A DNA stretch of 7,502 nt, from assembly GCA_022708385.1 (NCBI GenBank), contig JAKIYU010000126.1:1-7502 (forward strand). The letters run 5' to 3'. The notes below the pieces were generated by a model. The model was not told the DNA's origin and did no database searches. It saw only the letters and a list, made by a program, of their open reading frames with translations. Position 1 is the first letter of the stretch, and each line of letters begins with the position of its first letter. The position numbers and the translations under genes were made by a program. Shown in pieces: positions 1 through 5,618 of the stretch. Source of the DNA: Bacteroidota bacterium. GTDB taxonomy: Bacteria > Bacteroidota > Bacteroidia > Bacteroidales > PXBB01.

Positions 1-402
1 TACCAATGGGATGAGCTGATGCAATATACAACAACCGAAAGTGTGCAAGGGCTTTGTCCGGCAGGCTGGCATATTCCGGGCGACGGCGAATGGAAAACCC
101 TTGAAATGGCCTTAGGCATGTCGCAAGCCGAAGCAGACTTATCAAATATGTGGCGTGGGGCGGGTATTGGTACATCATTAAAGCTGGGAGGCAGTTCTGG
201 ATTTGATGCCTTATTAAGCGGTGGCCTGTGGGGAACTGGCGGCTCTTTTTTGTATTTAAACAGCATGACCTATTTCTGGACTTCGACAGAGAGCGGCAGC
301 AATGCTTGGAGACGCTGCCTGAGCGCTACAGCCGACAATGTAGGAAGGTGGAACACATTTCCGAAAACTTATGGATTTAGTGTAAGATGCGTTAAAAATT
401 AA
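1..402 (+). CDS. FISUMP-domain surface protein, 3' part (5' end outside window)
   Basis: The reading frame is open from base 1 and gives 133 residues before TAA. The ATG at base 19 is internal to the domain, so the gene starts upstream of the window. The sequence matches the Fibrobacter succinogenes major paralogous (FISUMP) domain, which is common in Bacteroidota secreted and surface proteins. The signature LCPAGWHIPGDGEW is at residues 18-31 of the visible part, YFWTSTES at 91-98, and the closing YGFSVRCVKN at 124-133. Three cysteines (19, 106, 130) lie in or near these signatures and could form disulfides outside the cytoplasm. The biochemical role of FISUMP domains is not established, so no enzymatic function is assigned. 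The next gene starts 11 bases downstream and encodes a lipoprotein, which fits a cell-envelope cassette. I am confident of the family; the full length, signal peptide and any N-terminal domains cannot be seen. Confidence 0.85.
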   Translation, partial: YQWDELMQYTTTESVQGLCPAGWHIPGDGEWKTLEMALGMSQAEADLSNMWRGAGIGTSLKLGGSSGFDALLSGGLWGTGGSFLYLNSMTYFWTSTESGSNAWRRCLSATADNVGRWNTFPKTYGFSVRCVKN

Positions 403-413
403 ATTCTAAAAGC

Positions 414-758
414 ATGAATAAAACTGTTAGTATTGCTTTTTTCTTAATTGTTCTGGCCGGGGCCCTTTCGTGCAAAAAGGACACTGATAACAACAACGTT
501 ACCCCTCTGGAATTTACAGAACTTAAAGCAGACGATGATACCCTTTATGCCGGTTCTTCGACATATATAAGGGCAACAGCAACCGGAACAGACCTAATAT
601 TTCAGTGGTCGGCCACCGCGGGTGATATACTTGGCTCTGGAGCCACTGTGCAATATGCAGCTCCCCCCTGTGTTTCTGGAAGCCACCAGATAACCTGTAC
701 CATTAAAGATGCCGGCAACAATACAGCCAGCAAAACAGTTACCATTATAGCTTTATAA
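414..758 (+). CDS. small Ig/PKD-like lipoprotein
   Basis: This 114-residue protein begins with a lipoprotein signal: MNK, a hydrophobic stretch at residues 5-18, then Ser-Cys with the predicted lipidated Cys at 20, followed by KKD. The residues before the Cys (Ala-Leu-Ser) are a loose lipobox of the kind tolerated in Bacteroidota. The acidic, Asn-rich DTDNNN linker is typical of lipoproteins. Residues 32-114 look like a single Ig/PKD-type beta-sandwich: an AGSSTYIRATATG strand pair, FQWSATAGDI with the core Trp at about 66, and an end strand NTASKTVTII. Cys 86 and Cys 94 could form a disulfide. It probably sits in the envelope as a binding or scaffold protein. It lies 11 bases after the FISUMP gene and 10 bases before the beta-barrel gene. 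There is no Shine-Dalgarno sequence before the ATG. The fold call is by pattern; the function is unknown. Confidence 0.75.
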   Translation: MNKTVSIAFFLIVLAGALSCKKDTDNNNVTPLEFTELKADDDTLYAGSSTYIRATATGTDLIFQWSATAGDILGSGATVQYAAPPCVSGSHQITCTIKDAGNNTASKTVTIIAL

Positions 759-768
759 CTATAAGTAC

Positions 769-1722
769 ATGAAGAAGCTGCCGGTAGTATTTATTTGTCT
801 GATATTATTTACAACTTCAGAAAAATCCACAGCCCAGTGTTTTGGTTCACCGGGCAACCCCATAGCAGGCAGTGTCAACCTAGGTGTTTTATATAAAAAA
901 TCGTGGCGAACCATTTTGTTTTATAAGCACGCCGATCTGTCAGGATACAGGCGAGGCGATGTCAAAACACCTTATAAGTATGTAAAGAATGCCAATTACA
1001 ATTTTACCGGATTCAATATTGGTTATGGCTTATCCGAAAAAATAAGCCTGGATGCAGATATGGGCTATTACATAAATAAAACACAGCATTATGCCATAGC
1101 CGATTTTACACACAACGGCTATGGCTTATCCAACGGCTCTCTAGGCATTAAATACAACTTTTATCTTGACAATGTAAAAAAGCTGGAATACACTGCCGGT
1201 ATAAGCGCCAAATACCCCTTTTCGCTTGAGCCCATGGTTGTTGACGGTGTACGACTTCCCATTGATGTGCAGCCTTCAACAGGCAACTTTGGTTTAATAG
1301 CACAATCATTTTTTGTAAAACAGTTTCCCGAAAAAAGTGTGCGTTTTATTATTATCAACCGCTACGAAAAAAATTTCAATGAAAACAGGCAAGGCTATAC
1401 CTTTGGAGATGCCTTTTTATCTTCTATTTTTGTATCCAAGCACCTGTGGTTATCGTGGACTTCGGCCTTCGAGCACGTTACTGCAATACTTCAATTAAGG
1501 CATGAATACAGGGGCAGAAATAAAAATTTCGGGCAAACAGTAAATAATTCGGGCAGTCATCTGTTTTACTTATCACCTCAATTGAATTACAACCTTGATG
1601 AGGTTTGGAATATTTCATTAATTGCCGACATTCCTTGTTACCAATATTATAACGGGCTCCAGTTATCAAATAAATACGCATTTTCTGTTTCGGTTGCCAA
1701 AGATTTCGGGCTCAAGCATTAA
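769..1722 (+). CDS. predicted outer-membrane beta-barrel protein, function unknown
   Basis: The 317-residue product has a Sec signal peptide: MKK, a hydrophobic core at residues 5-15, and a likely signal peptidase I site after Ala22 or Gln23 (STAQ-C). The mature part contains many short amphipathic stretches with alternating aromatic residues and repeated Gly-Tyr-Gly turns, for example FNIGYGLSEKISLDADMGYY (about 86-105) and the segment from YGLSNGSLGIKYNFYL on. This is what is expected of a transmembrane beta-barrel. Near the N-terminus CFGSPGNPIAGSVNLGV is a distinctive motif. I recall similar uncharacterised Bacteroidota proteins annotated only as hypothetical or transporter, but this is memory and not a search. 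The protein ends in KDFGLKH and not in the usual terminal Phe, which is a mild oddity. With the lipoprotein just upstream it may form an outer-membrane pair. Substrate and role are unknown. Confidence 0.7.
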   Translation: MKKLPVVFICLILFTTSEKSTAQCFGSPGNPIAGSVNLGVLYKKSWRTILFYKHADLSGYRRGDVKTPYKYVKNANYNFTGFNIGYGLSEKISLDADMGYYINKTQHYAIADFTHNGYGLSNGSLGIKYNFYLDNVKKLEYTAGISAKYPFSLEPMVVDGVRLPIDVQPSTGNFGLIAQSFFVKQFPEKSVRFIIINRYEKNFNENRQGYTFGDAFLSSIFVSKHLWLSWTSAFEHVTAILQLRHEYRGRNKNFGQTVNNSGSHLFYLSPQLNYNLDEVWNISLIADIPCYQYYNGLQLSNKYAFSVSVAKDFGLKH

Positions 1723-1748
1723 TATACAGTTAAATATTTAGCGCTGTT

Positions 1749-2537
1749 ATGAATAAATTAAAAAATTATTTGCTTAATGACCATATCATTTTGGCACTAA
1801 TTGTATTAAATGCCATTGTGATTTTTATACAGGAATTTAATGTCAGTGTGTGGATTTTTGAGCTCATTGAGCCGCTATTTACCTTGATTTTCCTTTTTGA
1901 AATGGTTGTCAAAATAGAGCGGTATGGTTTCACTAATTTTATAAGAAAAGGCTGGAATAAATTCGACTTTGTACTGGTACTAATCTCACTACCTTCTATA
2001 TTCAGTATTTTTTTTGATAGTCATTTTGTTCAGATGAATATATTTTTGGCTTTACGTGTATTCAGGGTATTTAAATTTTTTATGCTTATCAGATTCATCC
2101 CCAATGTCTCGGGTGTGTTATTGTCGGTACAACGGGCATTAAAACAGTCTTATCTGGTCATTGCCGGTTTTTTTGTTTCTATTTTTATTGTTTCATTAAT
2201 AAGCTGCTCTCTGTTCAAAACAGTTGCACAGGAGTATTTCCGCAACCCGCTTGAATCGTTCTACACCATCTTTCGCCTTTTTTCTGTTGAAGGTTGGTAC
2301 GAAATTCCCGACCTTATTGCCTCAAGAAGTAACCCGACCGTTGCTTTTTTTTCCGTTTTGTATTTCATAATTTTATTACTTTGTGGGGGTATTATAGGAT
2401 TATCGCTTGTCAATTCCATTTTTGTTGATGCCATGGTGAGCGACAACAACGATGAACTTAAAGCTGAGGTAAGCACATTATCAAAAAAGATTGAAGCATT
2501 AACCGAAAAAATTGAAAAGTTGAATAAAAACAATTAA
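1749..2537 (+). CDS. voltage-gated ion channel, bacterial sodium channel (BacNav) type
   Basis: The 262-residue protein has the full six-helix Ion_trans layout: S1 about 12-30; S2 about 38-57 with FLFEMVVKI, whose Phe/Glu/Lys pattern matches the gating-charge site; S3 about 69-88 with WNKFDF; S4 about 98-117 with Arg103, Arg106, Lys109 and Arg115 as gating charges; S5 about 134-158; pore helix about 168-180; S6 about 198-226. The filter SVEGW (179-183) aligns with TLESW of NaChBac-type channels and keeps the ring-forming Glu (181) and the Trp (183). Residues 234-261 form a predicted coiled coil (heptads of Leu/Ile with Lys/Glu), matching the C-terminal tetramerisation helix of these channels. 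It acts in the inner membrane as a homotetramer, probably passing Na+ or Ca2+. The ion preference is inferred. No cyclic-nucleotide-binding domain is present. It lies 26 bases after the barrel gene and 11 before sucD. Confidence 0.88.
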   Translation: MNKLKNYLLNDHIILALIVLNAIVIFIQEFNVSVWIFELIEPLFTLIFLFEMVVKIERYGFTNFIRKGWNKFDFVLVLISLPSIFSIFFDSHFVQMNIFLALRVFRVFKFFMLIRFIPNVSGVLLSVQRALKQSYLVIAGFFVSIFIVSLISCSLFKTVAQEYFRNPLESFYTIFRLFSVEGWYEIPDLIASRSNPTVAFFSVLYFIILLLCGGIIGLSLVNSIFVDAMVSDNNDELKAEVSTLSKKIEALTEKIEKLNKNN

Positions 2538-2548
2538 AAAAAATAAAT

Positions 2549-3415
2549 ATGAGCATTCTTGTTAACAAAAATTCGAAAGTTATTGTACAGGGTTTTACCG
2601 GTCAGGAAGGCAGTTTTCATGCGTCTCAGATGATAGATTACGGCACGCAGGTAGTGGGTGGGGTAACCCCGGGTAAAGGCGGCCAAAAACATCTCGATAA
2701 ACCTGTATTTAATACTGTGTCGGAAGCTGTAGCCCAAACGGGAGCCAATGTCTCCATTATTTTCGTCCCGCCGGCATTCGGGGCAGATGCCATTATGGAA
2801 GCCGCTGAGGCGGGAATAGAAGTTATTGTGTGTATTACCGAAGGCATTCCCATAAACGATATGGTGGCTGTGAAAGAATATCTGAAAGGGAAAAAGTCGC
2901 GGCTTATTGGCCCCAATTGTCCCGGAATTATTACGCCGGGAGAAGCAAAAATAGGCATCATGCCTGCATTCATTCACCGCCAGGGCCGTGTAGGCATAGT
3001 TTCCCGCTCAGGCACCTTAACCTACGAAGCCGTTGACCAGATTACCAAAGCCGGTCTTGGCCAATCGACCTGTATTGGCATTGGCGGCGACCCTGTGCCC
3101 GGCACCACAACCAAAGATGCTATTGAACTGTTTATGAACGACAAAGATACCGATGCTATAGTGATGATAGGCGAAATAGGAGGCGACATGGAAGCCGAGG
3201 CCGCTTACTTTATAAAAGAACACGGTTCTAAACCGGTAGTTGGTTTTATTGCCGGTGCTACAGCGCCCAAAGGCCGCACTATGGGGCATGCCGGTGCTAT
3301 AGTGGGTTCAAAAGCCGATACGGCTGAAGCCAAAAAGGAAATATTGCGCTCGTGCGGTGTGCATGTGGTGGATTCGCCTGCGAATATTGGGATAAAAATT
3401 AAAGAGCTGTTTTAA
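2549..3415 (+). CDS. sucD: succinyl-CoA synthetase (ADP/GDP-forming) alpha subunit
   Basis: This subunit catalyses, with the beta subunit SucC, the TCA-cycle step succinyl-CoA + phosphate + NDP to succinate + CoA + NTP in the cytoplasm. The 288 residues are close to the usual length (about 290). The N-terminal CoA-binding Rossmann domain shows QGFTGQEGSFH (14-24) and GGVTPGKGG (37-45). Further conserved blocks are GPNCPGIITPGEAKIG (121-136), the phosphate-binding SRSGTLTYE (152-160), GIGGDPVPGT (177-186), and GEIGG (208-212). The catalytic phosphohistidine is His247 in GHAGAIVG. All key residues are intact. The start is the ATG after an A-rich leader, with no Shine-Dalgarno sequence. SucC is not in this window; in Bacteroidota the two subunits are often encoded apart. 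The G+C content is clearly higher than in both neighbours (36 of 60 bases at 3061-3120). Confidence 0.97.
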   Translation: MSILVNKNSKVIVQGFTGQEGSFHASQMIDYGTQVVGGVTPGKGGQKHLDKPVFNTVSEAVAQTGANVSIIFVPPAFGADAIMEAAEAGIEVIVCITEGIPINDMVAVKEYLKGKKSRLIGPNCPGIITPGEAKIGIMPAFIHRQGRVGIVSRSGTLTYEAVDQITKAGLGQSTCIGIGGDPVPGTTTKDAIELFMNDKDTDAIVMIGEIGGDMEAEAAYFIKEHGSKPVVGFIAGATAPKGRTMGHAGAIVGSKADTAEAKKEILRSCGVHVVDSPANIGIKIKELF

Positions 3416-3428
3416 AAAAACTGATTGG

Positions 3429-4772
3429 ATGCACGCTTACAAAAAGAAGACTTTTAAAAAAAAGTCTATGGACAAAGATATGCCTTTTGTAAATATTGAA
3501 GAACCTGAAGTTGCTTATATTCAACGTTCAAATAAGACTTTTGATGAAAGTTGGGATTTTAAAAAAGCTAATACAAAAGAATTTACACATTGCTTCCACA
3601 GCTACCCTGCAATGATGATTCCCCAAATTGCAAGGCGATTGATAAAGAACTTTGGAAATAAGTCGGAACTGTTATTTGACCCCTATTGTGGCACTGGCAC
3701 CTCATTAGTTGAAGCAAAAATACAAGGAATTAATTCAATTGGAACAGATATTAATCCTCTTGCAAGACTTATTGCCACAGCAAAAACTACTCTTATCGAC
3801 TTACAAGTGTTAGATTTGTTTTTGCATGATTTTACTAACTACCTCTATTCAATTAGTTTCAATTTGGAAAAGCAAAAGTTAATTGTAATTCCAAAGGTAA
3901 CAAACATTGATTTTTGGTTTTCAAAGACAACGCAGCACAAATTAGCCCTAATATTAGATTACATAGCAAATATTAAAGATGATTCTATTAGAAATTTTTT
4001 TAAAGTTGCATTTAGTGAAACTGTAAGGGAAACATCTTTTACAAAACAAGGAGAGTTTAAACTTGTAAAAAACAAAAGCAATGCCGACAAAGAAGATTGG
4101 GATGTTTTTGGCATTATGATATCAAAACTTTCAAGAAATAAAAAAGGATTGATTGAACTAAAAAACCATTTAACAAAAGACACACTTACATCAGTACATT
4201 CATTTAACACGATTAACGGCATTCCTAATAATATAATAAAACCCGAAAGTGTTGATATAGTAGTAACTTCACCACCCTATGGGGACTCTAGAACGACAGT
4301 AGCTTATGGCCAATATTCCAGACTATCAAATGAATGGTTAGGATTTGATTATGCAAATCAGATTGATAAAATGCTGATGGGGGGCGAAAAACGTAGAACT
4401 AATCACATTTTCAGAAGTCAAATACTTAATGATGTCATATCAACAATCAAAAATGAAGATAAGGAGCGGGTTAAAGATGTTATATCCTTTTATGAGGATT
4501 ATGAAAAGTCTATATGTAATGTATCTTCAACTCTTAAAAAAGGGGCTTTTGCATGCTATGTAGTTGGAAACAGAACTGTAAAAGGATTAAACATTCCAAC
4601 AGATGAAATCACAGCAGAGCTTTTTGAGGACAATAATTTTATTCATGTTGAAACAATAATTAGAAACATCCCAAATAAAAGAATGCCTCTAAAAAACAGC
4701 CCGACAAACGTATCGGGAATTAAGTCTTCTACTATGAAAAATGAATATATAGTGATATGCCAAAAACAATAA
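3429..4772 (+). CDS. type II DNA methyltransferase (TSPPY motif, probably N4-cytosine)
   Basis: This is the modification half of a restriction-modification pair; it transfers a methyl group from S-adenosylmethionine to the recognition site. Numbering is from the first ATG (447 residues). A motif X-like segment with SYPAMMIPQIARRLI is at 58-72, motif I DPYCGTGTS at 84-92 (SAM binding), an acidic motif II Asp107 in GTDINP, and catalytic motif IV TSPPY at 280-284, followed by GDSRTTVAYGQYSRL. A motif VI-like GAFACYVVGN is at 372-381, and the tail has NKRMPLKNSPTN (416-427). The order I-then-IV with about 170 variable residues between suggests the target-recognition part lies there. TSPPY favours N4-cytosine, but N6-adenine cannot be excluded. 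The start is uncertain: residues 7-13 overlap a perfect inverted repeat, and ATG 3468 (Met14) follows directly. The endonuclease gene starts one base after the stop. AT-rich (17 G/C of 60 at 3541-3600), suggesting transfer. Confidence 0.9.
   Translation: MHAYKKKTFKKKSMDKDMPFVNIEEPEVAYIQRSNKTFDESWDFKKANTKEFTHCFHSYPAMMIPQIARRLIKNFGNKSELLFDPYCGTGTSLVEAKIQGINSIGTDINPLARLIATAKTTLIDLQVLDLFLHDFTNYLYSISFNLEKQKLIVIPKVTNIDFWFSKTTQHKLALILDYIANIKDDSIRNFFKVAFSETVRETSFTKQGEFKLVKNKSNADKEDWDVFGIMISKLSRNKKGLIELKNHLTKDTLTSVHSFNTINGIPNNIIKPESVDIVVTSPPYGDSRTTVAYGQYSRLSNEWLGFDYANQIDKMLMGGEKRRTNHIFRSQILNDVISTIKNEDKERVKDVISFYEDYEKSICNVSSTLKKGAFACYVVGNRTVKGLNIPTDEITAELFEDNNFIHVETIIRNIPNKRMPLKNSPTNVSGIKSSTMKNEYIVICQKQ
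3448..3467. promoter_or_regulatory. perfect inverted repeat at the methyltransferase start
   Basis: AGACTTTT (3448-3455) and AAAAGTCT (3460-3467) are exact reverse complements separated by AAAA. The repeat ends on the base before ATG 3468, an in-frame alternative start of the methyltransferase. It could be an operator for self-regulation of the restriction-modification module, or an RNA hairpin limiting translation. If translation begins at 3429 instead, the repeat is coding and encodes part of a Lys-rich stretch. The bare repeat is seen directly; a regulatory role is inference. Confidence 0.45.
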
Positions 4773-4773
4773 A

Positions 4774-5475
4774 ATGCAATTAAAAGAAATTATTACAAAA
4801 CTTGAAAATCTCAGAGATAAGGGGTTCATTAAGACAACCAGAAAAGGCCCTACCGGTATCGGTCATCTTTTAGAAACTGAACTTGGACTATCCGAAACAA
4901 ACATTGCAATTCCCGATATAGGCGGAAGAGTTGAAATTAAAGCAACTCGAAGAAATGTAAATTCGTTAATAACCCTTTTTACATTTAATAGGGCTGTCTG
5001 GAAATTCAAACAAAAAGATATAATTGAAAGGTATGGCTATAGAGATGAGCAAGGCAGACAAGCTCTTTATAATATCGTTAATACTAAAACTCCAAATACA
5101 CAAGGGTTTTTTCTAATTGTAGAGCCAACGAAACATTTGGTCATTTTAAGAAATAAATATGAGTCAGAAAACATCGCTGAGTGGAGCACTTATGTAATTG
5201 CAGGTAAATTTATGACAAAATTAGACCGTTTATTGCTGATAATTGCAGACTCAAAGACTGATGGTACAACTGAATGGTTTAACTATAACGAGGCTCACAT
5301 ACTTGAAAACCCAACACCCGAGCAATTTTTGTTAACTTTCGATAAAAACGAACTAATGATAGATTTAAGAATGCATTTAAAAGAAAATGGGGGTGTACGA
5401 AATCATGGCACTGCTTTCAGAATATCGGAGAAACATTTAATGGATTTATATACAAGGTCTAAAAGACTTATCTAA
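4774..5475 (+). CDS. type II restriction endonuclease, MvaI/BcnI family
   Basis: The 233-residue protein matches the MvaI/BcnI restriction endonuclease family, whose founders cut CCWGG (MvaI) and CCSGG (BcnI) and act as monomers. The N-terminal part carries GPTGIGHLLETELGL (25-39), which includes Glu34. The PD-(D/E)XK core follows: IPDIGGRVEIK (46-56), with Asp48, Glu54 and Lys56 as the likely metal-binding and catalytic residues. The C-terminal RNHGTAFRIS (209-218) with His211 fits the family's conserved tail. Length is typical and no key residue is missing, so it should be active. It starts one base after the methyltransferase stop, so the two are surely co-transcribed, with the methyltransferase first; that order favours protection of the host DNA before cutting begins. 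No controller (C) protein gene is seen. The exact recognition site cannot be read from the sequence. Confidence 0.9.
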   Translation: MQLKEIITKLENLRDKGFIKTTRKGPTGIGHLLETELGLSETNIAIPDIGGRVEIKATRRNVNSLITLFTFNRAVWKFKQKDIIERYGYRDEQGRQALYNIVNTKTPNTQGFFLIVEPTKHLVILRNKYESENIAEWSTYVIAGKFMTKLDRLLLIIADSKTDGTTEWFNYNEAHILENPTPEQFLLTFDKNELMIDLRMHLKENGGVRNHGTAFRISEKHLMDLYTRSKRLI

Positions 5476-5510
5476 TTTTAATTCCTACTCATTTTATATA
5501 TTTCTAGATA

Positions 5511-5618
5511 CTAGTGTTATGTAAAGTGTCATTCTGAACGAAGTGAAGAATCTATTTTTCTGTAAATGAGATATTTCGCTTCGCTCAATATGACAAAACA
5601 TACTTAACTTAACACTAG
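5511..5618. repeat. long imperfect palindrome, Bacteroidota intergenic repeat (MITE/REP-like)
   Basis: The inner arms are 5527-5553 (TGTCATTCTGAACGAAG onward) and 5569-5595; the second, read on the minus strand, matches the first at 21 of 27 positions. Outer arms extend this: 5511-5526 and 5603-5618 begin with the same CTAGTGTTA on opposite strands, with a seven-base insertion between outer and inner right arms. The loop is 5554-5568. Repeats with this GTCATTCTGAACGAAG-type core recur between genes in many Bacteroidota genomes (recalled, not searched). It sits between two convergent genes and could fold into a strong RNA hairpin in either direction, so it may end transcription of both. CTAG at both ends could be part of the terminal repeat or a target duplication. 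No transposase is encoded inside. Confidence 0.75.

Noticed and set aside
1731..1740. Perfect 10-base palindrome TAAATATTTA just before the channel gene
   Set aside because: It is short and purely A/T, easily expected by chance in this AT-rich gap, and the flanking bases do not extend the symmetry.
2534..2977. Open frame of 147 codons on the minus strand over the 5' part of sucD
   Set aside because: It is a shadow of the well-conserved sucD frame and shows no recognisable domain.
5476..5614. CRISPR-like repeat between the endonuclease and cyclase genes
   Set aside because: There is only one pair of arms, in inverted orientation, and no regular spacing of direct repeats; it fits a single palindromic element.
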